From NCBI GenBank assembly GCA_024711155.1, contig JANJTK010000193.1:1-36521 (forward strand): a DNA stretch of 36,521 nt. The letters are read 5' to 3'. Origin of the DNA: Burkholderiaceae bacterium. Lineage in GTDB: Bacteria > Pseudomonadota > Gammaproteobacteria > Burkholderiales > Burkholderiaceae_E. Position numbers and translations under genes: made by a program. Shown piece by piece: positions 18,806 through 27,073 of the stretch (the stretch's first letter is position 1; every line of letters begins with the position of its first letter). Under the pieces are notes generated by a model. It did no database searches and was not told the origin of the DNA. It worked only from the letters and a program-made list of their open reading frames with translations.

Positions 18806-19717
18806 ATGGCAAAGAAACAGTACGCGTTCTATCCGGGTTGCTCGTCGCAGCGCAAGGCGTCGGCGTCGAACTACCTGACGTCGGTCGAATCGATGTGCCG
18901 CACGCTCGACGTGCAGCTCACCGAGATCCCGGACTGGAACTGCTGCAGCGCGTCGGTCGGCTACTGCGAGGGCGGCGAGCTGCCGCGGCTGGCGCTCAAC
19001 GCGCGCAACTTCGCGCTCTCCGAGAAGCACCTGCCGGGCCAGACGATGGTGGCCACCTGCGCCGCCTGCTGGCTGAGCGCGCGCGAGTCGAAGGAGCGGC
19101 TCGAGCACAGCCCGCAGCTGATGAAGGAAGCCAACGAGGCGCTCGCCGAGGGCGGGCTCCAGTACCAGGGCCAGGTCCAGGTCAAGCACATGGTCGAGGT
19201 GCTGATCGAGGACCTCGGCTACGAGGAACTGAAGCGTCCGGTCGTCAAGCAGCTCGAAGGGCTCAAGTTCGCCAGCTACATCGGCTGCCAGACCAACCGG
19301 CCGTTCGGCATCGACGGCGAGTCCTTCGAGAACCCGGTCTACCTCGACCGGATGGTCGAGGCGGTCGGCGCCGAGGCGATCGCCGACTACGAGCAGAAGG
19401 TCAGCTGCTGCGGCGGCGCGCTCGCGTTCTCCGAGCCCGACAAGAGCCAGAAGCAGATCCGCGACATCGTCGAGTCCGCCTACGACCAGGGCGCCGACAT
19501 GATCGTCACGCCGTGCCCGCTGTGCCAGGCCAACGTCGAGGTCTACCAGTCCGAGATCAACCGCAGGCAGGGCACGAAGCTCGAGATGCCGGTGCTCTAC
19601 TACTCGCAACTGCTCACGGTCGCCTACGGCGGCAGCGCGAAGGACGCCGGCCTCGACGGCCAGCTGATCCGCGCCACCCGGCTCGAGGAGATCGCGGCGG
19701 CGCCGGCGAAGAAGTAG
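18806..19717 (+). CDS. hdrB: HdrB-like CCG-domain protein
   Basis: Two CCG domains: YPGCSS...WNCCSASVGYC...CAACW and YIGCQTNRP...VSCCGGAL...CPLC. Confidence 0.92.
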   Translation: MAKKQYAFYPGCSSQRKASASNYLTSVESMCRTLDVQLTEIPDWNCCSASVGYCEGGELPRLALNARNFALSEKHLPGQTMVATCAACWLSARESKERLEHSPQLMKEANEALAEGGLQYQGQVQVKHMVEVLIEDLGYEELKRPVVKQLEGLKFASYIGCQTNRPFGIDGESFENPVYLDRMVEAVGAEAIADYEQKVSCCGGALAFSEPDKSQKQIRDIVESAYDQGADMIVTPCPLCQANVEVYQSEINRRQGTKLEMPVLYYSQLLTVAYGGSAKDAGLDGQLIRATRLEEIAAAPAKK

Positions 19718-19732
19718 CCGCCGCCGGAATCA

Positions 19733-19750
19733 GCCGCCGCAGCAGGCGGC
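19733..19750 (+). terminator. Candidate stem-loop downstream of hdrB
   Basis: GCCGCC-GCAGCA-GGCGGC; no T-tract. Confidence 0.35.
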
Positions 19751-19816
19751 CGCCCCGCTCGACTCGGTGCGACGCCGGGTCTAGACTGTCCGCACGATGG
19801 CGCGTCGCCGCCGTCG

Positions 19817-20419
19817 ATGCGACCCTTCATCGTCATGAGTGCCGTGATCACCGAAACCGCCCCGACCCGGTTCAAGCTCACCGTCGAGCAGTACCACCGG
19901 ATGGGCGAAGCCGGGATCCTGCACGAGGACGACCGGGTCGAACTCATCGACGGGGAACTGATCAGGATGGCGCCGATCGGAAGCCTGCACGGCGGGCTGG
20001 TGTCGCGGCTCACCCGACTGCTGGTCGAGCGCTCGGCGGGCCGCGCGGTCGTGTCGCCGCAGAACCCGGTGATCCTCAGCAACGTCACCGAGCCGCAGCC
20101 CGACCTGTCGGTGCTGCGCTGGCGGGCCGACGACTACATGAGCGTGGTGCCGGTGGCGGCCGACGCGTTGCTCGTGGTCGAGGTGGCCGACTCCACGCTG
20201 CGCTACGACCGCGACGTCAAGCTGCGCTACTACGCGCAGAGCGGCGTGCCCGAAGTCTGGATCGTCGACGCGCGCCGGCGGCAACTGCTGGTCTACCGCG
20301 AGCCGGCCGGACAGGGTTACCGCGAGTCGAGCGTGCTGCTCGAGGGCGAGGCGGCGGCCTGCGCTGCGCTGCCGGGGCTGCGGATCGAGGTTCGCGAGCT
20401 GTTCGCGACCGGGGCCTGA
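19817..20419 (+). CDS. Uma2-family (DUF820, putative nuclease-fold) protein
   Basis: LTVEQYHRMGEAGILHEDDRVELIDGELIRMAPIGSLHG, PDLSVLR, LLVVEVADSTLRYDRDVKLRYYAQSGVPEVWIVD; ATG at 19835 is an alternative start. Confidence 0.9.
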   Translation: MRPFIVMSAVITETAPTRFKLTVEQYHRMGEAGILHEDDRVELIDGELIRMAPIGSLHGGLVSRLTRLLVERSAGRAVVSPQNPVILSNVTEPQPDLSVLRWRADDYMSVVPVAADALLVVEVADSTLRYDRDVKLRYYAQSGVPEVWIVDARRRQLLVYREPAGQGYRESSVLLEGEAAACAALPGLRIEVRELFATGA

Positions 20420-20459
20420 GTGCCCGCGGGTTCGCCGCGGACCGGCCCCCGGGTCCCGC

Positions 20460-21353
20460 TCAGTTCTCGTCGTACATCCCGTCATCGCGCGCCGCGCGCT
20501 CGGCCGCCTCGCGTTCGAGCCGCGCCGCCTTCTCGTGCGCACGCTGCGCGCGCGCCTGCGCGGCGTCCGCGCGCAGCGGGATCGTCGCCTCGCCGAACAG
20601 CACCTGGCGCAGGAAGCGGAAGCCGAACTGCCTCAGCTTCGTGTCGTCGAGCAGCGTCTCGTGGAGCTCCTCGTCCGGAAGGTCGAACAGCGCGCTGAAG
20701 CCGTCGCTCGCGACGAACTGGCGGAAGCGGTCGACGTCGTAGCAGGCCATGAAGAAGAGTTGCAGGCTGCGCTTCGACGGCTTGCCCACCGTCGGGCCGG
20801 ACGACTTCTTCTTCAGCACCAGCTGGCGCCAGCCGCGCCCGAGCTCGTCGTATTCGGCCACGCCCTGCTCGGCGCGGTACTCGTCGATCGTCAGGCTGCG
20901 CGGCTCGTCGTGCCCGAGGCAGTGCGGCTCCTTCACGAGCGCGTAGGCCTCGCGGTCGGTGTACTCGTCCTGGTGGCGCATCGACAGCAGCGCGACCGGG
21001 TAGTAGCGGCACGCCGTCGGCCGGTCCTCGTAGACGCTGCAGCCCGCCGCAGTCATGAAGCGGCACGCGGTCCCGCCGTCGACCGGGCGCAGCTTCACCC
21101 CGGCGAGACCGTCCTTCTCGAGCTCGTACGGCACCGTGTAGCGGTCGAGGAACTCGGTCGACGACAGGTCGAGCCGGTGCTTGAGCCGCAGGATGTCGAC
21201 CGGCGTGAGCGAGATGTCGATGTTGCTGCAGCACGCGTTCCAGCAGGCGATGCCGGGGCGGCAGCGGAACCGGATGGTGCGCGAGCCGTCCATCATCTCC
21301 GGCGCGACCGGGCTGGACGGGAAGGGCAGGCTCTGGGGGTCGGGACTGGTCAT
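20460..21353 (-). CDS. YkgJ-type cysteine-cluster protein (putative Zn/Fe chelation)
   Basis: CRPGIACWNACCSNIDISLTPVDILRLKHRL, GCSVYEDRPTACRYYPVALL motifs. Confidence 0.88.
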   Translation of the reverse strand: MTSPDPQSLPFPSSPVAPEMMDGSRTIRFRCRPGIACWNACCSNIDISLTPVDILRLKHRLDLSSTEFLDRYTVPYELEKDGLAGVKLRPVDGGTACRFMTAAGCSVYEDRPTACRYYPVALLSMRHQDEYTDREAYALVKEPHCLGHDEPRSLTIDEYRAEQGVAEYDELGRGWRQLVLKKKSSGPTVGKPSKRSLQLFFMACYDVDRFRQFVASDGFSALFDLPDEELHETLLDDTKLRQFGFRFLRQVLFGEATIPLRADAAQARAQRAHEKAARLEREAAERAARDDGMYDEN

Positions 21354-21363
21354 CGTCGCATCG

Positions 21364-21404
21364 AAAAAAAAGCGGCCGGGGCCCGCTTGCGCGGACGCCC
21401 GGCC
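21364..21404 (-). terminator. Rho-independent terminator downstream of aprA
   Basis: Minus strand: GGCCGGG...CCGC-GCAA-GCGG...CCCGGCC-GC followed by T8 (A8 at 21364-21371 on + strand). Confidence 0.85.
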
Positions 21405-21433
21405 ATGAGCTTACGCCAGACGGGGCGCGCAGC

Positions 21434-23467
21434 TCAGTGCGCGGCCGGCTTGAAGAGCTTGGACTTGTCGACCAGGTCGACGTGCTTGCGCTTGAAGCAG
21501 GTCCACTTCTTCGCGTCCCGGTCGTAGATCGAGTTCACGAAGCACTTCCAGTTCTCCTCGTCGACGAAGTTCTTGTCGGCGCGATAGTAGAAGCCCGGGT
21601 AGCGGGACTCCTCGCGGAACTGGATGTGCTTCATGTGCGCCTCGGCCGTGATGATCCGGTGGTAGTTCTCCCAGGCGCGCAGCAGCTCGTGGAGGTCCTT
21701 CGCCCGCATCTTCAGCGAGTCCTCCTTGAGCATCTCGAGCTTCTCTTCCGCGACCGCGAGCATGTGCCCGTTGGTCGTGTAGTAGGTGGCGACGCCCGCG
21801 ACGTACTCGTCCATGATCTTCTGCAGCCGGAACTGCAGCATCTTCGGCGTGATGTAGTGCGGGTTGACGTCGATCGCGGTCGTGTAGTCCTTGTGCTGCA
21901 GGAAGTTGCGCACCGGCCGGTAGATCTCGTCGGCGAGCGCCGCCGGGTCGGCGTCGAGCTCGGGCTTCCAGTCCTTGTTGTCGAGTGCGAACCTGACCAT
22001 CGACTTGGCGGCGATCCGCCCCTCGGCGTGCGAGCCCGACGAGAACTTGTGGCCCGACGCGCCCACGCCGTCACCGGCCGTGAACAGGCCCTTGACCGTG
22101 GTCATCGAGCGGTAGCCCCAGCTCCAGCCGCGCGGCAGGTGCCCCGGCACGCCGTCGTAGTCGCCCTCGTCGGCGGTCGGCGCGCCGAGGTCCTCCGGAC
22201 CCGACACCCAGATGCCGCAGCAGCCCGAGTGCGAACCCAGCAGGTACGGCTCGGTGGGCATCAGTTCGGAGTTGCGCTTCTCGGGCTCGATGTTCTCGCC
22301 GACCCAGATCCCGCACTGGCCGATGCACATGTCGAGGAAGTCTTCCCACGCCTCGGCTTCGAGGTGCTTGACCTCCTTCGGCGTGAGCGTCTCGCGCAGC
22401 TTCGCGAGCGCGCTGACGGTGTCCATGTAGATCGGGCCGCGGCCCTCGCGCATCTCCTTGAGCATCAGGTGGTTGCGCAGGCACGAGGCCGGCACCGCGG
22501 CCTGCCCGTACGGCGGGTAGTCGTCGAGCAGCGCCTTGTTGCGCGTCATGTAGTCTTCGCCGAGCGCGTTGGTCGCCTTGGCCTTGAACAGCAGGAACCA
22601 GGCGCCCACCGGGCCGTAGCCGTCCTTGAAACGCGCCGGGACGAAGCGGTTCTCCATCATCGTCAGCTCGGCGCCGGCTTCGGCGGCCATCGCGTAGGTC
22701 GAGCCGGCGTTCCACACCGGGTACCACGCGCGGCCGGTGCCTTCGCCCACCGAGCGGGGGCGGAACAGGTTCACGCAGCCGCCGGCGGCGAGCAGGATCG
22801 CCTTCGCCTTGTAGATGTAGATCTTGTTCTCGCGCACCGAGAAGCCGACCGCGCCGGCGACGCGGCTCGGGTCGTTCTTGTCGTTGACGAGCTTGACGAT
22901 GAACACGCGCTCCTGGATGCGGTCCAGGCCGAGCGCCTTCTTGGCGGCTTCGGCGACGATCCACTTGTAGGACTCGCCGTTGATCATGATCTGCCACTTG
23001 CCCGAGCGCACCGGCTTGCCGCCGTCCCTGAGCGCCGGGATGCCCTCGCGCTGCGCCTCGGCGCCGTCGTGGCGCACGCCGTCGGCGTCGGTCTTCCAGA
23101 TCGGCAGGCCCCACTCCTCGAACAGGTGCACCGACTCGTCGACGTGCCGGCCGAGGTCGTAGGCCAGGTCGTCGCGCGTGATGCCCATCAGGTCGTTCGA
23201 GACCATGCGCGCGTAGTCGGCCGGATCGAGGTCCGGGCCGATGTAGGTGTTGATCGCCGACAGGCCCTGCGCGACCGCGCCGGAGCGGTCCATCGCGGCC
23301 TTGTCGACCAGCTTGATGCGCAGTTCGCGGCCGGTCTCGGCCTTGGCCGCCTCGGCCCAGCGCATCATCTCGTACGCGGCGCCGGAGCAAGCCATGCCGC
23401 CGCCGATCAGCAGGATGTCGAGTTCTTCCTCGACGATCTGCGGGTTGCCGAAAGTTCCATCAGACAT
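21434..23467 (-). CDS. aprA: Adenylylsulfate (APS) reductase alpha subunit AprA
   Basis: 677 aa; LDILLIGGGMACSGAAYEMMRW, INTYIGPDLDPADYARMVSNDLMGI, SGCCGIWVSGPEDL, GDGVGASGHKFSSGSHAEGR; adjacent aprB and sat. Confidence 0.97.
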   Translation of the reverse strand: MSDGTFGNPQIVEEELDILLIGGGMACSGAAYEMMRWAEAAKAETGRELRIKLVDKAAMDRSGAVAQGLSAINTYIGPDLDPADYARMVSNDLMGITRDDLAYDLGRHVDESVHLFEEWGLPIWKTDADGVRHDGAEAQREGIPALRDGGKPVRSGKWQIMINGESYKWIVAEAAKKALGLDRIQERVFIVKLVNDKNDPSRVAGAVGFSVRENKIYIYKAKAILLAAGGCVNLFRPRSVGEGTGRAWYPVWNAGSTYAMAAEAGAELTMMENRFVPARFKDGYGPVGAWFLLFKAKATNALGEDYMTRNKALLDDYPPYGQAAVPASCLRNHLMLKEMREGRGPIYMDTVSALAKLRETLTPKEVKHLEAEAWEDFLDMCIGQCGIWVGENIEPEKRNSELMPTEPYLLGSHSGCCGIWVSGPEDLGAPTADEGDYDGVPGHLPRGWSWGYRSMTTVKGLFTAGDGVGASGHKFSSGSHAEGRIAAKSMVRFALDNKDWKPELDADPAALADEIYRPVRNFLQHKDYTTAIDVNPHYITPKMLQFRLQKIMDEYVAGVATYYTTNGHMLAVAEEKLEMLKEDSLKMRAKDLHELLRAWENYHRIITAEAHMKHIQFREESRYPGFYYRADKNFVDEENWKCFVNSIYDRDAKKWTCFKRKHVDLVDKSKLFKPAAH

Positions 23468-23509
23468 CTGTCGTTCCTCGATTGGTTCGTTCGCTTTGTG
23501 CGGGCGCGA

Positions 23510-23980
23510 TCACTTGCGGCGGATCAGCTCGTCGGGGTTGCCGGCGCGATAGCCGCCCGACGACGTGAAGAAGCCGGACTGGCCGATGTCGGCGAGCTTC
23601 GGCATCGTCTTGCCGCCGTAGGGATCGATCGAGCCCTCGGGCGTGGTGCGGATCGGGAACTTGAAGCGCTTCATCGTGCCGTTGCGGAACTTGATCGTCC
23701 ACATGATCGAGTCCGATCCGCGCAGCGGCTGGACCGAGCCGCCCAGCGGGACGATGTCGGCGTAGTGGCGCACCTCGATCGCGCCCTGCGGGCAGATCTT
23801 GACGCACGAGTAGCACTCCCAGCACTGCTCGGGCTCCTGGTTGTACGCCCTCATCGCGTGGCCGGTCGCCGAGCCGTCGCGATCGAGCATCATCAGGTCG
23901 TGCGGACAGATGTACATGCAGGCCGTCTTGTCCTGGCCCTTGCATCCGTCGCACTTTTCGGTACGTACGTAGGTTGGCAT
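23510..23980 (-). CDS. aprB: APS reductase beta subunit AprB
   Basis: MPTYVRTEKCDGCKGQDKTACMYICPHDLMML, EQCWECYSCVKICPQGAIEVR. Confidence 0.97.
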   Translation of the reverse strand: MPTYVRTEKCDGCKGQDKTACMYICPHDLMMLDRDGSATGHAMRAYNQEPEQCWECYSCVKICPQGAIEVRHYADIVPLGGSVQPLRGSDSIMWTIKFRNGTMKRFKFPIRTTPEGSIDPYGGKTMPKLADIGQSGFFTSSGGYRAGNPDELIRRK

Positions 23981-24034
23981 TGCTCCTCCTGGGAAAATGA
24001 GCGGTTTGCGAAAGAATCGTTGCGCAGCGCGGGG

Positions 24035-25249
24035 TCAGCGCGCCGAGTGGCCGGCGAGCTTGACCTCCACCTTCTCCGAAGCGTCGAGTCCCGCGTAGTA
24101 CTCGCGCAGCACGGCGAGCACCTCGGGGCGGCTGAACTCCGCCGGCACTTCCGATCCTTCGGAGAGCCACTTGCGAAGCTTGGTACCCGAGACGAGCAGC
24201 CGGTCGGCCTCGTCGTGCGGGCAGGTGCGGGCGGAAGCCATCCCGCCGCACTTGTAGCACCAGAAAGTCCAGTCGATCTTCATCGGCTGCGTCTGCAGCG
24301 CGTCCTTCGGGATCTGGTCGAACACGTGGTGCGCGTCGAAGGGGCCGTAGTAGCTGCCCACGCCGGCGTGGTCGCGCCCGACGATCTGGTGCGAGCAGCC
24401 GTAGTTCTGGCGAAACAGCGCGTGCAGCAGCGCCTCGCGCGGTCCGGCGTAGCGCATGTCGAGCGGATAGCCGGCCTGGACAATGGTCTTCTTCTGGAAG
24501 TAGCCGTCGACCAGCACCGAGATCGCGTGCGTGCGCACCTCGGCCGGAATGTCGCCGGGCTTGAGCGCGCCCAGCAGCGAGTGCACCAGCACGCCGTCGC
24601 TGACCTCGATCGCGACCTTCGCCAGGTATTCGTGCGAGCGGTGCATCGGATTTCGGGTCTGGAACGCCGCGACCTTCGACCAGCCGAGCGACTCGAACAA
24701 CGCGCGCGTCTGCGCCGGCGTCATGAAGAGCTCGCCGTACTTCTCGACGAAGCCGCCGGTCGACAGCACCTTGACCGGCCCGGCGAGGTTGAACCCGCCC
24801 TGCGCCATCACCATCTTCACGCCCGGATGCTCGGGATCGGTGGTGCGGAACACCGTTGCGCACTCGTGCGCCTTGTCGATGGCGTACTTCTCGGTGACCT
24901 TCATCGTCGCGAGCACCGAGCCGTCGTCGGGATCGGCCAGCGCGAGGTCGGCGCCGACCCCGATCGCCTGCGCGGCCCCGGCACTCGCCGACAGCGTGAT
25001 CGGGATCGGCCAGAACAGCCCGCTCGCCGTTCGCATGCCGTCGCATACGCCCTGCCAGTCGGCGTGCGTCATGAAGCCGTCGAGCGGCGTGAAGCCGCCG
25101 ATGCCCATCATGATCAGGTCGCCCTTCTCGCGCGAGCTCACCTCGAGCCGCGGCAGCGTGGCGGCGCGCGCGAGTTCGGCAGCGCGCGCTTCGCCTTCGA
25201 GCAGCAGCGGCCGCAGCCCGCCGCCTCCGTGCGGATCAACCAGCGCCAT
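24035..25249 (-). CDS. sat: Sulfate adenylyltransferase (ATP sulfurylase)
   Basis: [18 protein letters not shown] and [23 protein letters not shown]; start at 25249 preceded by GGGAGGAG. Confidence 0.96.
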   Translation of the reverse strand: MALVDPHGGGGLRPLLLEGEARAAELARAATLPRLEVSSREKGDLIMMGIGGFTPLDGFMTHADWQGVCDGMRTASGLFWPIPITLSASAGAAQAIGVGADLALADPDDGSVLATMKVTEKYAIDKAHECATVFRTTDPEHPGVKMVMAQGGFNLAGPVKVLSTGGFVEKYGELFMTPAQTRALFESLGWSKVAAFQTRNPMHRSHEYLAKVAIEVSDGVLVHSLLGALKPGDIPAEVRTHAISVLVDGYFQKKTIVQAGYPLDMRYAGPREALLHALFRQNYGCSHQIVGRDHAGVGSYYGPFDAHHVFDQIPKDALQTQPMKIDWTFWCYKCGGMASARTCPHDEADRLLVSGTKLRKWLSEGSEVPAEFSRPEVLAVLREYYAGLDASEKVEVKLAGHSAR

Positions 25250-25329
25250 GTCCCGTTCTCCTCCCTGCATTCATCGTTTTTCCTTCAACATACCCGAAGC
25301 GCGCCGCGAGTCCTTGACCCGGCTCACGA

Positions 25330-26328
25330 TCACGCGACCGCCGAGTAATAGAGGTTCTGCGGATGGTTCGCCTCGGCAAAGAAGAACCACCGCTCGGCGA
25401 CCAGGCCCGCCATCTGCACCGCGAACGCCAGCGCCAGCAGCGGCGTCGACGGCGCGGCCATCGCCGCCGCGAGCAGCGCCGCCGGCAGCACGAAAGCCGC
25501 CGCCAGGAAAGCCCACTTGACCCAGCGCAGCGTGCCTGGCGGGCGGCCGTGGAAGAACTCGTGCGTGTTGAACGAGCCGGCCTGGAATCCCATCGAGGTC
25601 TGCACGATGCGCGGATGGCGGATGCCGATCGCCGTCTGCAGCGTCGACTTCGGCTTCAGGCGCGCGTTGCGCGCGAGCGACGCGCCGCGGCTGGCCAGCC
25701 CGAGCAGCGTGAACGCCAGCGCGACCGCGGTCAGCAGCCCCGTCAGGTCGGGCGCCGCCCGGCTCGCGAGCGCTGCCGCGAGCGTGAACCCGGACGCGCA
25801 TCCGAGCAGCGTGAAGTTCAGCAGCGTGAGCGGGCTGTGCCATTCGCGCAGGAACGGCAGGCACGCGTAGATCATCGCGGTGCAGACGAACAGCGCCAGC
25901 GCGAGCAGCGCCCCGAGCAGCCCGATCACGGTCGCCGGGCCGATCGCGGCGGCCGGGCCGATGGCGCCGCTGCCGGGCGCTGCCGAGGCCGTCGGCGGCC
26001 AGCCGAGCCATTGCGCCACGCCCCAGGCGAACACGGCGCCCATGAACGCCGGGAGCACGATCACCTCGCGCGACAGCCACGAGGTGCGCCACTGCGCGAT
26101 CGCGCGCCAGGCGCGCTCCGGGCGGCCGAGGTGGAAGAACGACGCGACGAGGCCGGCGCCGCACAGCACCAGCGCGATCGCGCTGCCGGCGACGTCGAAC
26201 CCCGCATCCGGCCGCGGCGCGACCAGTCCCGACAGCGCGAGCACCTGCGCCACGAAGAGCGCCAGGAACAGGCCCTGCCCGGCACCGGTCAGCGTCGTCA
26301 GCAGGATCACCGAAGCTTCGGGTCGCAC
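25330..26328 (-). CDS. soeC: SoeC-like membrane anchor (DmsC family)
   Basis: Polytopic; FHLGRPERAWRAIAQWRTSWLSREV typical of DmsC; co-directional with soeB and soeA. Confidence 0.87.
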   Translation of the reverse strand: MRPEASVILLTTLTGAGQGLFLALFVAQVLALSGLVAPRPDAGFDVAGSAIALVLCGAGLVASFFHLGRPERAWRAIAQWRTSWLSREVIVLPAFMGAVFAWGVAQWLGWPPTASAAPGSGAIGPAAAIGPATVIGLLGALLALALFVCTAMIYACLPFLREWHSPLTLLNFTLLGCASGFTLAAALASRAAPDLTGLLTAVALAFTLLGLASRGASLARNARLKPKSTLQTAIGIRHPRIVQTSMGFQAGSFNTHEFFHGRPPGTLRWVKWAFLAAAFVLPAALLAAAMAAPSTPLLALAFAVQMAGLVAERWFFFAEANHPQNLYYSAVA

Positions 26329-26341
26329 GCGTCGTCTCCGC

Positions 26342-27073
26342 TCACCAGGACGTGACGTCGTCGAGCGCCGGATCCGCGCGCGACGGCCGCGGCAGCAGGC
26401 CGTCGACCTTCAGCGGGTTGTCGGCGCGCTCGAGTTCGTCCGGATGCACGCGCAGCGCGGTGCGCCGGCGCGGCAGGTAATGGTTCGACGGCCGGGTGCC
26501 CCACTCGGGCATCAGCGCGTAGCCGGCGTGGTCGCGGATCGCCTGCGAAACCACCGAATCGGGGTCGTGGATGTCGCCGAACAGCCGGGCGCTGGTCGGG
26601 CAGGCGAGCACGCAGGCCGGCTTGCGCTCGGCCTCCGGGCGCGTCGTGTCGTAGATGCGGTCGACGCACAGCGTGCACTTGGTCATCACCTTGCGCGGCG
26701 GGTCGATCTCGCGGGCGCCGTACGGGCAGGCCCACGAGCAGTACTTGCAGCCGATGCACTTGTCGTAGTCGACCAGCACGATGCCGTCGGCGGCGCGCTT
26801 GTAACTCGCGCCGGTCGGGCACACCGGGACGCACGGCGGGTCCTCGCAGTGCAGGCAGGACTTCGGAAAGTGAACCGTCTGCGTGTCCGGGAACTCGCCG
26901 ACCTCGAAGGTCTGGACCCGGTTGAAGAACGCGCCGCCCGGGTCCGCGTCGTAGGGATTGACGTCTGCCAGCGGACCGGCCGCGCCCGACGTGTTCCACT
27001 GCTTGCAGCTCGTCACGCACGCGTGGCAGCCGACGCAGACGTTGAGGTCGATGACCAGCGCGAGTTGGGTCAC
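26342..27073 (-). CDS. soeB: SoeB-like [4Fe-4S] ferredoxin subunit (DmsB family)
   Basis: GTG at 27073 overlapping the soeA stop; CVGCHACVTSCKQWN, CLHCEDPPCVPVCPTGA, CIGCKYCSWACPYGAR, CTLCVDR clusters. Confidence 0.9.
   Translation of the reverse strand: MTQLALVIDLNVCVGCHACVTSCKQWNTSGAAGPLADVNPYDADPGGAFFNRVQTFEVGEFPDTQTVHFPKSCLHCEDPPCVPVCPTGASYKRAADGIVLVDYDKCIGCKYCSWACPYGAREIDPPRKVMTKCTLCVDRIYDTTRPEAERKPACVLACPTSARLFGDIHDPDSVVSQAIRDHAGYALMPEWGTRPSNHYLPRRRTALRVHPDELERADNPLKVDGLLPRPSRADPALDDVTSW

Noticed and set aside
18139-19717. sHdr (hdrC1B1AhypC2B2) sulfur-oxidising complex
   Set aside because: No lipoate-binding protein or lipoate ligase genes and no second hdrC/hdrB; QmoB with an MvhD-like tail and sequence order favour the Qmo-type complex.
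19817-20419. Uma2-family gene as a sign of a defence system or mobile element
   Set aside because: Single gene with no recombinase, toxin-antitoxin partner, direct repeats or target duplication nearby.
21437-25348. 1303-aa open frame on + strand antisense to aprA-aprB-sat
   Set aside because: Stop-free antisense frame caused by high GC and codon bias; Arg/Val/His/Ala-rich with no family motifs, while the minus strand encodes three well-recognised proteins.
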